Under the pieces are notes generated by a model that saw nothing but the letters and a program-made list of their open reading frames with translations, searched no databases and had not been told where the DNA came from. Shown here one piece after another: positions 44,798 through 56,317 of a DNA stretch of 64,000 nt. The stretch comes from Mesorhizobium carmichaelinearum (GTDB taxonomy: Bacteria; Pseudomonadota; Alphaproteobacteria; Rhizobiales; Rhizobiaceae). A program made the translations under genes and the position numbers. Numbering within the stretch: the first letter of the stretch is position 1; each line of letters opens with the position of its first letter. Location: positions 1 to 64,000 of the forward strand of contig NZ_FZQR01000009.1 in assembly GCF_900199455.1 (NCBI RefSeq). The letters are read 5' to 3'.

Positions 44798-45976
44798 CTA
44801 CTCAGCCGGCATCGCGACCGGCCGTGCCGCCCAGCGGCCGGCCAGCACGATGCCCAGCCCGATCAACGGAAAGGCCGCCGCGACCAGGCCGAGATCGGCC
44901 GGCGCGCCGTAGCGCAGCACGCCACCGCCGACCACCGCGCCCAGCGCCACGCCGAGATAGAGCGCCGAACCGTTGAGCGACAGCACGATCGGCGCGGCAT
45001 CGGGCGCCAGCTTGATGATGCGGCTGGCCTGCGCCGGCGGGAACGCCCAGCCGACGATGCCCCACGGCACCATCATCGCCATCAGCGCCGGGCCGGCAAT
45101 GTGCTGCGGCAGGAAGGCCGGGATGACGGACAGCATCACCAGCATGGCCGCGCTCAGCGTCAGCGACCAGCCGACGGTGCGGGTGGCGCCGAACCGGTCG
45201 GCCGCCTGGCCGCCGGCGATGTTGCCGATCACGGCGCCTACGCCGAAGGCGAGCAGCATGCCGGGCAGCGCGATCTGGCTGAGCCCGCCGCCCTCGATGG
45301 CCAGCGGCGCGACATAGGCAAAGACGGTGAAGGCGCCGGTCAGCGCCAGCAATGTCGTCACCAGGATCGGCATCACGCCGGGCCGCATGGCCGCCGCAAG
45401 CCTGCGCTTCAGCGGCAGCCTGGTGCCGACGATGCCGCGCGGCAGCCGGTACCACAGGATGGCGCCGGCGAGCGCGCCGAGCCCGGCAATGGCATAGAAG
45501 GTGCCGCGCCAGCCGGCGACGGCCGCGACCAGCGCGCCAAGCGGCGCCCCGACGGCGACGGCCACCGTGGTGCCGCCGACGACGACGGCGATGGCGCGTG
45601 CCCGGTGATGGTCATCGACCAGCGCCACGGCGGTCCCTTGGGCGGTCGCGGCGAACAGGCCCGACGACAGCGCCATGATGATGCGCTCGATCAGAAGCAC
45701 TTCGAAGGAAGAGCTCAAGGCAGCGGCGATGTTGCCGATGACGAAGAACACCAGCGTCCACAGGATGACGCGGCGCCGGTCCCATTCGCCGGTCAGCGTC
45801 GCCAGGATCGGCGTGCCGACCGCATAGGCGAGCGCAAAGGCGGTGATCAGCGTGCCGGCGAGTGGGATGGAAATGCCGGCATCCCTGGCAATGTCGGGCA
45901 GAAGGCTGGAGATGACGAAGCCTTCGGTCGAGATCGTGAACGATCCGAGCGCAAGCCAGAAGAGCCGCTTGTCCAT
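44798..45976 (-). CDS. MFS transporter, DHA1 type
   Basis: A 392-residue transporter with twelve helices. It begins MDKRLFWLALGSFTISTEGF and includes LTGEWDRRRVILWTLVFFV after helix 2 (the loop motif in variant form), then GTTVAVAVGAPLGALVAAVAG. It resembles the DHA1 multidrug/sugar efflux group. Substrate unknown. The ATG at 45976 is preceded by AAGGACATCAGCC; the longer frame to 46105 is rejected. The upstream region carries an inverted repeat and a divergent ArsR-type regulator that may control it. Confidence 0.85.
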   Translation of the reverse strand: MDKRLFWLALGSFTISTEGFVISSLLPDIARDAGISIPLAGTLITAFALAYAVGTPILATLTGEWDRRRVILWTLVFFVIGNIAAALSSSFEVLLIERIIMALSSGLFAATAQGTAVALVDDHHRARAIAVVVGGTTVAVAVGAPLGALVAAVAGWRGTFYAIAGLGALAGAILWYRLPRGIVGTRLPLKRRLAAAMRPGVMPILVTTLLALTGAFTVFAYVAPLAIEGGGLSQIALPGMLLAFGVGAVIGNIAGGQAADRFGATRTVGWSLTLSAAMLVMLSVIPAFLPQHIAGPALMAMMVPWGIVGWAFPPAQASRIIKLAPDAAPIVLSLNGSALYLGVALGAVVGGGVLRYGAPADLGLVAAAFPLIGLGIVLAGRWAARPVAMPAE

Positions 45977-45990
45977 GGCTGATGTCCTTA

Positions 45991-46008
45991 GTTCAAAAGT
46001 TATTGAAC
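45991..46008. promoter_or_regulatory. Inverted repeat upstream of the MFS gene
   Basis: GTTCAA (45991-45996) and TTGAAC (46003-46008) form a 6-bp inverted repeat with a 6-bp spacer, 15-32 bases upstream of the MFS start. This spacing is typical for winged-helix regulators of the ArsR type, and the ArsR-type gene lies 175 bp away. Confidence 0.5.
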
Positions 46009-46183
46009 AATTGGACATAACAAGGCATGATGTCAATGAAGCCAGGGCAAAATAGCTGAACCATCCTGACAGCCCTGTGTCAGGACAGCCTGTTGGCACG
46101 GCCATGGGCGGGAGAAACAGTGTGGACGCCAGGGGAAAGATGGATGCGTTGAAATCGGCTCGAACTGTGCTTAGGTTCGGGCC

Positions 46184-46540
46184 ATGACGTTACCTCATCC
46201 CAATACGGACCAGATCAGCCTGCCGATCGTGCTTGGCGTGCTCGGCGATCCGACACGGCTCGCCATCGTGCGCTACCTCGCCAGCAAGGAAGGCATGGCG
46301 CTGAACTGCAGCCAGTTCCTCGATCTCGGCTCCAAGACCAATCTCAGCTATCACCTCGCCAAGCTGCGCGAGGCCGGCGTCACCCGCGCCGAAGTGGTCG
46401 GCACCAACCGCATGATCACGCTGCGCCGCGCCGACCTCGACGCCCGCTTCCCCGGCCTGCTCGACAGCGTCATCGCGGCGGCGGTGGACGACCCCGCCCT
46501 GCCGGCGGTCGGTGGGCATGATATCGAAGTGCCGGCCTGA
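46184..46540 (+). CDS. ArsR-family transcriptional regulator
   Basis: A 118-residue winged-helix regulator. LGDPTRLAIVRYLASKEGMA opens the helix-turn-helix, and SKTNLSYHLAKLREAGVTRA is the recognition helix. No metal-binding CVC motif is seen in the recognition helix; the only visible Cys is in NCSQFLDL, so a metal sensor is not likely. A non-metal ligand or MFS control is the better guess. The divergent MFS transporter and the inverted repeat in its promoter are the probable target. Confidence 0.82.
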   Translation: MTLPHPNTDQISLPIVLGVLGDPTRLAIVRYLASKEGMALNCSQFLDLGSKTNLSYHLAKLREAGVTRAEVVGTNRMITLRRADLDARFPGLLDSVIAAAVDDPALPAVGGHDIEVPA

Positions 46541-46550
46541 CCTTTGAAGA

Positions 46551-46762
46551 ACTTGGGTTCCTCGCCCCCACGTGAGTGGGGGAGAGGTGGCTCGGCGAAG
46601 CCGAGACGGAGAGGGGGGCTGCCGAGACGGTGATCAAGTTCTGCAAGGCATCCGCCCTACGAAGCCCCCTCTCCGACCGCTTCGCGGCCACCCAGCCGGG
46701 GCGAGCCACGGGTCTCGCCCGTCCTTCGGACCCCCCGCTTTGCGGGGGCGAGGAACCCAAGT
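46551..46762. repeat. MITE-like intergenic element with perfect 19-bp terminal inverted repeats
   Basis: A 212-bp element bounded by ACTTGGGTTCCTCGCCCCC at 46551-46569 and its exact reverse complement at 46744-46762. Inside are CCCCCACGTGAGTGGGGG and other short palindromes, as in RIME-like elements. No target-site duplication is evident. It lies between the ArsR-type and phosphoesterase genes. Confidence 0.75.
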
Positions 46763-46817
46763 CCTGATAGGTTTGCCCTTCCGATCAGTCGTTCGCCAAT
46801 CCACGGAGCCCCTAAAA

Positions 46818-47576
46818 ATGCGCATCGCCGTCCTCGCCGACATCCATGGCAACGTCCTGGCACTCGATGCCGTGCTGGAGGACTTGGCGCGTCGTGGCGG
46901 TGCCGACCTCACCGTCAATCTCGGCGACAGCGTTTCCGGCCCGCTCTGGCCGCGCGAGACGTTTGAGCGCCTGGAAGCGCTGAACCTGCCGACGGTGCGC
47001 GGCAACCATGACCGCCGCGTCGCCGCCGATCCGGCCGACGAGACCATGTGGGCTTCCGATGTCTATGCGCAGGAGCGGCTGACCGAGGCGCAACGCGAGG
47101 TGCTTTTCGCCCAGCCGCTGACGCTGGAGATCGCTCCAGGCATCGTCGCCTTCCATGCCCGTCCCGACCACGATGAAAAATACCTGCTCGACGCGGTTGT
47201 CGATAGCCAATTGGTGCGCGCGCCGCTGGCGGCGATAAGGCGGCGGCTGAAGGCGCTCGACCCCGCCTGCCGCATCGCGCTGTGCGGCCACAGCCATCGG
47301 GCGGAGCTGATCCGCATCCCCGACGGTCCCGTGATCTTCAATCCGGGCAGCATCGGCTGTCCCGCCTATGACGATTCCACCCCGCCGGCGCATGTGTCCG
47401 AACAGGGCTCGCCGCATGCGCGCTACGGCATCGTCACCTTGGGGGGCGAAGGCCGGCCCGACCGTTTCGAGGCGATCGCGGTCGACTACGACCACGGGGC
47501 GGCGGCACGACAGGCCGAACAGGCGGGCCGCCCGGAATGGGCCTATGCGCTCAGGACTGGCTTCATGCCGGGCTGA
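46818..47576 (+). CDS. Metallophosphoesterase
   Basis: A 252-residue calcineurin-like phosphoesterase. Metal-binding motifs are read as MRIAVLADIHGNVLALDAVL (D-x-H), VNLGDSVSGP (G-D), TVRGNHDRRV (GNHD) and LCGHSHRAELI (GH-x-H), with ending FNPGSIGCP. This is the complete set for a di-metal phosphoesterase; the substrate may be a nucleotide or phosphodiester. The ATG at 46818 starts the first motif, so the upstream in-frame region is excluded. It is preceded by the RIME-like element. Confidence 0.88.
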   Translation: MRIAVLADIHGNVLALDAVLEDLARRGGADLTVNLGDSVSGPLWPRETFERLEALNLPTVRGNHDRRVAADPADETMWASDVYAQERLTEAQREVLFAQPLTLEIAPGIVAFHARPDHDEKYLLDAVVDSQLVRAPLAAIRRRLKALDPACRIALCGHSHRAELIRIPDGPVIFNPGSIGCPAYDDSTPPAHVSEQGSPHARYGIVTLGGEGRPDRFEAIAVDYDHGAAARQAEQAGRPEWAYALRTGFMPG

Positions 47577-47757
47577 AACCGCGTTCCTGCCCGCCTCGCA
47601 GTGCGCTTCACATTCGGGCTGAAAAAGGTGTGAACATCTCGCTTGTAGACACGGCGGCGCACCGTCGCTTATAAACCGGCTTCGCGTGCGGCAGCGTTTT
47701 TGGGTTCTGGCGGTGCCTTTGTTAATGCAATTGATCGCCGACAGCCAAGGGCGCCGA

Positions 47758-48720
47758 ATGACGTCGCGGACAACGCTCTTGGCGCTGATAGCCGCTCCGT
47801 CCCTGCTGGCGGCGCTTGCGGCTGCTGTGCCTGCCCATGCCGAAGACACGCCCTTCATCTCCATCGTCACCGGTCTCGCTCCCGACGACCTGCTCAATGT
47901 CCGCGCCAAGCCATCGGCGATCGGCAAGACCGAGACGCGTCTGGCCGCTGGTGCCAGCGTCAGGAACCTCGGCTGCAACGACATTGACGGACACCCCTGG
48001 TGCAAGGTCGAGTCTGACAACCCCAAAGCCAGCGGCTGGGCCCCGGCGCGCTACCTCGTTCCCGTCAATCCGGCGACGGTGCCCCTCGACCAGGCGGGGG
48101 ATGCAGGCACGGCGCCCGATGCGGCGATGTCGCCGCCGGCGGCGCAGCCCGACCTGACGGCGCGGCTCGGCGGCGTGGCCCATCCCGTCACGCCAGAAGC
48201 CCCGATGAAATCCGCCGCCGACATCGCCATGCAGGATGCCTACGGCCTGGCGCTGGCGGCGAATGAAACCCCGCCGACCGGAGAAATCCCCGCCCTCGCC
48301 CAGGATACGGCCGCCGGCACGGCCGCCGATAGCGGCTCGGCGGCGGGATCGGTCCCCGTTCCCACGCCGCGTCCTGACGGCGCCGCGCCCGCCCTCGACA
48401 CCCAGACCGTCGCCGAACTGCCGCCGCAACCGAGCTCCCTCGCCTCGGGCGGTGCCGTCGAAATCCCCTGCGCCCGCTATGTCGGCCAGCCGATGCAGCG
48501 CTGCGCGGCAGCCATCGTGCACAAGGCCGCCGACAAGGCCGACATCACCGTGACCTGGCCCGATGGCGGCACCCGCCTCATCTCCTTCGACGCCGGCGTG
48601 CCGGCCGGCTCGGACGCTAAGAGCGATTTCCGTTTCACCCGGGAGGGCAGCCTGAGCATGATCCGCATCGGCGTCTCCGAACGCTTCGAGATCACCGACA
48701 CTGTGGCGTTTGGGCACTAG
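47758..48720 (+). CDS. Secreted SH3-domain protein with low-complexity middle
   Basis: A 320-residue protein. A signal peptide (TLLALIAAPSLLAALAAAVP, cut near AHA) precedes a bacterial SH3-like domain (about residues 30-100) with APDDLLNVRAKPSAIGKTET and PWCKVESDNPKASGWAPARY. A Pro/Ala-rich linker spans about residues 105-235, and a C-terminal beta-rich domain has DITVTWPDGGTRLISFDAGV. It is likely periplasmic and may bind the cell wall. No catalytic domain is visible. The ATG at 47758 begins the signal peptide and an upstream in-frame ATG at 47686 is not needed. Confidence 0.72.
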   Translation: MTSRTTLLALIAAPSLLAALAAAVPAHAEDTPFISIVTGLAPDDLLNVRAKPSAIGKTETRLAAGASVRNLGCNDIDGHPWCKVESDNPKASGWAPARYLVPVNPATVPLDQAGDAGTAPDAAMSPPAAQPDLTARLGGVAHPVTPEAPMKSAADIAMQDAYGLALAANETPPTGEIPALAQDTAAGTAADSGSAAGSVPVPTPRPDGAAPALDTQTVAELPPQPSSLASGGAVEIPCARYVGQPMQRCAAAIVHKAADKADITVTWPDGGTRLISFDAGVPAGSDAKSDFRFTREGSLSMIRIGVSERFEITDTVAFGH

Positions 48721-48731
48721 GTGTCAGTGGG

Positions 48732-48744
48732 CAGTAGGGCAGTA
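48732..48744. repeat. Inverted partial copy of the octamer repeat
   Basis: CAGTAGGGCAGTA is the reverse complement of the repeated unit CCCTACTG in the array 42 bases downstream. It could pair with it in RNA or DNA. Confidence 0.55.
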
Positions 48745-48785
48745 CGGCAATAGGGCAATATGTTTTAAGGGCGCTCGAGCCCTCC

Positions 48786-48897
48786 CCCTACTGCCCTACT
48801 GCCCTACTGCCCTACTGCCCTACTGCCCTACTGCCCTACTGCCCTACTGCCCTACTGCCCTACTGCCCTACTGCCCCACTGCCCCACTGCCCTACTC
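48786..48897. repeat. CCCTACTG octanucleotide tandem repeat
   Basis: Fourteen units of eight bases. Units 1-11 are perfect CCCTACTG; units 12 and 13 read CCCCACTG; unit 14 ends CCCTACTC. It lies in the 315-base gap between the SH3 gene and carB. The short ORF that reads through the array (LLPYCPTA repeated) has only repeat composition and is not a gene. Confidence 0.95.
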
Positions 48898-49035
48898 CCT
48901 CATTTTCGGGGTTACATCCGCCAAAACTCTTCCCTATAAGGCCCACCTAGCCTGATACCAGAATCGCGAGCACAACCGGCCGGGTCTTCCCGTCCCGGTT
49001 TTTTGTGCAAGCCGCCCGCCGAACGGACCTATGAC

Positions 49036-52539
<3,504 letters not shown>

Positions 52540-52547
52540 AGATTAGG

Positions 52548-52600
52548 TGATCTCCCCTCGTGGGGGAGATGGCCGGCAGGCCAGAGGGGAGCGCTGTCCC
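52548..52600. repeat. RIME-like single arm after carB
   Basis: Carries CTCCCC/GGGGGAGAT and GCCGGCAGGCCAGAGG, the same arm as in the pairs at 17060-17243 and 56084-56264. Only one arm is present here. Confidence 0.75.
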
Positions 52601-52639
52601 GCCGACGCTGCTATCCTATCAACCTTGCGCCGATCGCTC

Positions 52640-54220
52640 TTAGTGGACCACCTCAGCACTAGGCTCTTGCCGATTTTCTAACTCAATACCGAGCTCTCGC
52701 GCCACCTTTTCGAGGGTGGAGAAAATTCCAGATTCCTCATTCCAGATATAAGATGGGCCTTTGTCTTCAAGCCGTGGCTTTGCACTGTCCTCATACCATT
52801 CTGAAAGCTGCCCACCGCCGCCCCTTCGAGACGTTTTCTCGAATATATCCCTGTATCTTCTCGGAGAAATTCCAACGAAATGTTCGAAAATAACTCTCTT
52901 TTCTTGACCGTCGTCCAATGAAACGGAATCCTCATGCAATGATAACGCCTTGCTCTTCGGATAAGGTTCGATAAATACGACCCTTCTGATTCCCGATGCA
53001 ATAATATGTTTGGCGCAGTTGTGACATGGAAACGTGGTCACGAATATCGTCGCCCCGGAGGTGGCTCTGCCCAAACGAGCAGCGTCGCATAATGCCGTCA
53101 TTTCGGCATGTGTCATCCTACCGAACTCCGTTATGTCCGAAATTGCAGCATCCTTGATGCGCTTGCGGACATTCTCATCAGAGTAGATCGTTGCGGCGGA
53201 TGCCCCATCCCTCAAAACTTGAGCACCTTCGAGCGTGCGAAGAAAATCAAAAATTATGCGATTTTTCTCGGTACGGTTGGCATCAATCCCATCGTCAAAA
53301 TCTCGATGGTGATCGTCGTCCTCAGTCCAATAGGTCCCCCCACCAAATTTTGGAACTTCATTGCAGCCAAGCGATATAACTTCGCCTCGCGTTGAAAATA
53401 TTGCCGCTCCGATTTGGCGAGAAAGGTCGATAGATCGAAGTGAGGCTGAGGCTGCCATATAGGCGCCGTACTCATCCTTTGTCGGGCTTATCGAGTTTTT
53501 GCCAAAGAACGCAGCTATGAAGCGATCTGTCGTCCGCGAAATGCTATCCTCATTACGCCCACTTATAAAAGCATCTCCCATGTGAAACACCTCTTCAATG
53601 CGCTGACCATGGATATCTGAGCGCTCGCTCATATCGGTCTCAACGAGGCTCTCGGCATAGTCGGCGCATTGCTTTGGTGTCAAATTCGCATTGTTGAGCG
53701 CAATATCACGTTCGAGATTTTTCTTTCGATCCTTTTCGCTCAAATGGACCGATATTTGAATGAACTTCCTCCCATAAACTTTTCTAAGTAGTAGAATTTC
53801 TTCGGCCCTTTTCAATTGCCGAAGGATATAAGCTGCGCGCTCTACAGGGCGTTTTTCCGCATCCGGAGAAGGATCCGTTTCCTTCCAATAGGCCTCACGA
53901 CAATTTCGAATCTCATCGATCGCCAACGCCGCAAGAGCGGCATCATTTTCACATTTCTTCCGAACCGCGTTTGCATATCTGATTTTTGATTCATATTTCG
54001 CGACCGGATTCGACCCATCGTCAATTTCGATACCTTCAACCGCAATTCGCGACATCAGATCGGTCAGCCGAATTGACTGTGGATTGTAACCAACTGAGAC
54101 GAGCGCTTCGCGCAATTTTTGTTCTACGATGCGCATGTTGACGCCGATCGGACCCACCAATCCGAATATGAGTTCGGGCCAATCTGTGGACTCGTTTAAT
54201 GCGTTGTCATTGAATGTCAT
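52640..54220 (-). CDS. AvcD-like anti-phage dCTP deaminase
   Basis: About 526 residues, the usual length for anti-phage dCTP deaminases (AvcD type). The N-terminal P-loop-kinase-like domain opens with LIFGLVGPIGVNMR (about residues 18-31), which lacks the GK[ST] of a true Walker A, as in that family. The C-terminal deaminase domain has the zinc ligands MTHAEMTALCDAARLG (HAE) and TTFPCHNCAKHIIASG (PCxxC). Such enzymes deplete dCTP during phage infection. The gene is clearly AT-richer than its neighbours, suggesting transfer. The ATG at 54220 with GGGGGGAACTC upstream is preferred to one at 54274. Divergent from a 63-residue ORF. Confidence 0.82.
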   Translation of the reverse strand: MTFNDNALNESTDWPELIFGLVGPIGVNMRIVEQKLREALVSVGYNPQSIRLTDLMSRIAVEGIEIDDGSNPVAKYESKIRYANAVRKKCENDAALAALAIDEIRNCREAYWKETDPSPDAEKRPVERAAYILRQLKRAEEILLLRKVYGRKFIQISVHLSEKDRKKNLERDIALNNANLTPKQCADYAESLVETDMSERSDIHGQRIEEVFHMGDAFISGRNEDSISRTTDRFIAAFFGKNSISPTKDEYGAYMAASASLRSIDLSRQIGAAIFSTRGEVISLGCNEVPKFGGGTYWTEDDDHHRDFDDGIDANRTEKNRIIFDFLRTLEGAQVLRDGASAATIYSDENVRKRIKDAAISDITEFGRMTHAEMTALCDAARLGRATSGATIFVTTFPCHNCAKHIIASGIRRVVFIEPYPKSKALSLHEDSVSLDDGQEKRVIFEHFVGISPRRYRDIFEKTSRRGGGGQLSEWYEDSAKPRLEDKGPSYIWNEESGIFSTLEKVARELGIELENRQEPSAEVVH

Positions 54221-54301
54221 GAGTTCCCCCCGGAACCGGACATTTAACTTGTCCGTTGAAACGAAAAGATTCATTAATAGGAATCACGGAGGAATCAACT
54301 G

Positions 54302-54493
54302 ATGGCTCAAAATCTGCGAGGGGAATCTGTGACAAACACAAATGTTAAGCAGCACTCCAGCCAGCTACACAGAAATTTGAGTCAGGTAGCTAAATCCCTA
54401 AGCGCCCGCCCACAAGAATTGCGCGGGCCGTTCAACGTGAGGTCGCATTCGGAGTCTTTGAAGGCGTCTTCGGTGAACGATAAGAAAAAGTGA
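54302..54493 (+). CDS. Small ORF divergent from the AvcD-like gene
   Basis: A 63-residue frame, MAQNLRGESVTNTNVKQHSS onward, rich in Ser, Lys, Arg and Asn and ending SVNDKKK. GGAGG lies nine bases before the ATG, a strong ribosome-binding site, so translation is plausible. No family is recognised. Its start is 81 bases from the AvcD-like start, so the two share one promoter region. In Vibrio, AvcD is controlled by an upstream RNA (AvcI); whether this ORF or its region is an analogue is inference. Confidence 0.5.
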   Translation: MAQNLRGESVTNTNVKQHSSQLHRNLSQVAKSLSARPQELRGPFNVRSHSESLKASSVNDKKK

Positions 54494-54530
54494 GATTAGT
54501 GCTGCTTCGGTAGGATATCCTCGCCTAGCC

Positions 54531-54923
54531 TCACGCCACCGCCACGCACTCAATCTCGATATCAAACTCCATCGGCCACGACGCCACCGGCACAAACGTC
54601 CGCGATGGCGGGCTTTCGGGGAAGTGCCTGGCATAGACCCGGTTGATGGCGCCGTAAAAGCCGGAATTGACGGCGTAGATGCGCACCATCACCACATTGT
54701 CGAGCGAGGTGCCAGCCGCTTCTAGGCAGTGTTTCAGCGCCTTCAGCGATGCCTCGGTCTGCACCTCGATGTCGCCCTTGACCAGCTTGCCGGTCGCAAG
54801 ATCGAGCGGTGGCATGCCGGAGACGAAGACCAGCCCGGCAGCCCTGGTCACCAGCGACAACGGCACGCCGAGCGCGCGCACCGCCGCCGACAGCACCGGC
54901 ACTTCGACGATTTCCTTGGTCAT
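54531..54923 (-). CDS. RidA-family protein (first copy)
   Basis: A 130-residue RidA/YER057c/UK114-family protein. It starts MTKEIVEVPVLSAAVRALGV and contains LVFVSGMPPLDLATGKLVKG, DIEVQTEASLKALKHCLEAA, and MVRIYAVNSGFYGAINRVYA. RidA hydrolyses reactive enamine/imine intermediates, but this subgroup lacks the well-known catalytic Arg pattern in the positions I recall, so activity is uncertain. It ends ECVAVA. It is a tandem duplicate of the next gene, sharing long identical stretches, which indicates recent duplication. Confidence 0.86.
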   Translation of the reverse strand: MTKEIVEVPVLSAAVRALGVPLSLVTRAAGLVFVSGMPPLDLATGKLVKGDIEVQTEASLKALKHCLEAAGTSLDNVVMVRIYAVNSGFYGAINRVYARHFPESPPSRTFVPVASWPMEFDIEIECVAVA

Positions 54924-54975
54924 GACGATCTCCCTGTGATTACGGTGAGAAAAGAAAAACTCACGCCACGGCCAC

Positions 54976-55353
54976 TCACTCGATCTCGATATCGAATTCC
55001 ATCGGCCACGACGCCACCGGCACAAAACTGCGCGCCGGCGGGTTGGTGGAGAAATACTTGGCATAGACCCGGTTGATGGCGTTGTAGAAGCCGGAATTGA
55101 CGGCGTAGATGCGCACCATCACCACATTGTCCAGCGAGGTGCCGGCCGCCTCCAGGCAATGTTTCAGCGCCTTCAGCGACGCCTCGGTCTGCACCTCGAT
55201 GTCGCCGCGCACCATCTCGCCGGTCACCATGTCCACCGGCGGCGTCGCCGAGATGAACACGAAACCGTTGGCCCTCACCGCCGTCGAACAGGGCAGGCCA
55301 AGTGAGCGAACCTTGGCCGACATGACGGGTACTTCGATGACTTGTTTTTTCAT
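54976..55353 (-). CDS. RidA-family protein (second copy, shortened C-terminus)
   Basis: A 125-residue paralogue of the preceding copy on the same strand. It starts MKKQVIEVPVMSAKVRSLGL and shares DIEVQTEASLKALKHCLEAA and the segment AAGTSLDNVVMVRIYAVNSG exactly. It ends FDIEIE because the next codon is TGA where the other copy has TGC (Cys), so the last five residues (CVAVA) are lost; the DNA downstream still reads the same residues in frame. Likely still folded, because the core is intact. The duplication and the recent stop suggest ongoing divergence. Confidence 0.85.
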   Translation of the reverse strand: MKKQVIEVPVMSAKVRSLGLPCSTAVRANGFVFISATPPVDMVTGEMVRGDIEVQTEASLKALKHCLEAAGTSLDNVVMVRIYAVNSGFYNAINRVYAKYFSTNPPARSFVPVASWPMEFDIEIE

Positions 55354-55374
55354 GGTGATGCTCCCCTGGGTTGG

Positions 55375-55530
55375 CAGGTTGGCGCCAAGCCCCCTCACCC
55401 AGCCTCCGCTTCGCTCGGCTGACCTCTCCCCGAGGGGAGAGGAGACTACGAGCGCCAGCGCTTCCCTCTTCTCCCCTCGGGGAGAAGGTGGCCGCGAAGC
55501 GGTCGGATGAGGGGGCTTGGCGCCAACCTG
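55375..55530. repeat. MITE-like intergenic element with 23-bp terminal inverted repeats
   Basis: A 156-bp element whose ends are CAGGTTGGCGCCAAGCCCCC plus TCA (55375-55397) and the exact reverse complement at 55508-55530. The interior has the palindrome CTCTCCCCGAGGGGAGAG and a second arm pair. Similar in design to the element at 46551-46762 but with different ends. Confidence 0.78.
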
Positions 55531-55591
55531 TAATTACCGGGAGCTTACCCCGCCGCTGGCGGAACGCCAGCGCCGAAGCATGGTCCAGCGC

Positions 55592-56056
55592 TCACCCCTG
55601 CCCCGGATACGGCATGCCATCCTTGTGCAGAAATCGTCCATCCGAACTCGGGCTCATCATGTCGATGTCGGAGCAGGTGATGACATCGTCCGGATTGCGC
55701 GAGCCGACCTCTAGGTAGCGTGCCGTGACCGATGAGCGGTTGATCATGTGATGGCCGTTGCCGCTGTTCTTGGCGAAGGCAGCACTATCGCCGGCCTTGA
55801 GCAGCGTCTCGCCGCCATCCTCGACCAGCGTCAGCTCGCCTTCCAGCACATAGACGAGCTCGTCCTCATGGCTGTGCCAGTGGCGCTGGCTCGACCAGCC
55901 GCCGGGCGGCAACGTCATCAGGTTGACGCCGAAATCGCGGAGGCCGCCGGCATCGCCGACGCGCTGTCGTGTGCGGGTGGCGCAAGGGGCGTCGAAGGGC
56001 GCGGGATAGCCGGAGCCCTTGCGGACGGGCACGGCGGAGAGGTTGATCTTGGGCAT
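55592..56056 (-). CDS. Cupin-domain protein
   Basis: A 154-residue single cupin. Motif 1 is RHWHSHEDELVYVLEGELTL (His-His-Glu metal ligands), and motif 2 is AGDSAAFAKNSGNGHHMINR with the second His cluster. This is the metal-binding beta-barrel used by oxygenases, isomerases or regulators; the reaction is not evident. GAGGGAGAACTC precedes the ATG at 56056. It lies between two RIME-like elements. Confidence 0.84.
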   Translation of the reverse strand: MPKINLSAVPVRKGSGYPAPFDAPCATRTRQRVGDAGGLRDFGVNLMTLPPGGWSSQRHWHSHEDELVYVLEGELTLVEDGGETLLKAGDSAAFAKNSGNGHHMINRSSVTARYLEVGSRNPDDVITCSDIDMMSPSSDGRFLHKDGMPYPGQG

Positions 56057-56083
56057 GAGTTCTCCCTCGATTGGGTTCACGTT

Positions 56084-56264
56084 GCGCTCTACGGCGCCCC
56101 CCTCTGTCCTGCCGGACATCTCCCCCACGAGGGGGGAGATTGGCCGTCATCGCGGCCCTCGCCAATTTTCATCGTTGCAAAGAAAAGAGCCGGCGCCAAA
56201 GCTGCCAATCTCCCCACCTGTGGGGGAGATGTCCGGCAGGACAGAGGGGGGCGCCGTAGAGCGC
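56084..56264. repeat. RIME-like element with 45-bp perfect inverted arms
   Basis: The arm GCGCTCTACGGCGCCCCCCT...CCCCCAC at 56084-56128 is exactly repeated in inverted orientation at 56220-56264, and similarity continues inward (GAGATTGG on each side). It contains the TCCTGCCGGACATCTCCCCC core seen at 17060-17243 and 52548-52600. The intact arms suggest a recently active or recently copied element. Confidence 0.8.
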
Positions 56265-56317
56265 CGATCTTGGACCGTTTGCATTCTCTGGCGCTGGGTC
56301 ACCCCGCCGCATTGCCC

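Noticed and set aside
48786..48897. Possible CRISPR array
   Set aside because: Units are 8 bases and contiguous with no spacers, and no cas gene is present.
48710..48955. Short ORF with repeated LLPYCPTA
   Set aside because: It is only the translation of the octamer tandem repeat; no ribosome-binding site or conserved flank.
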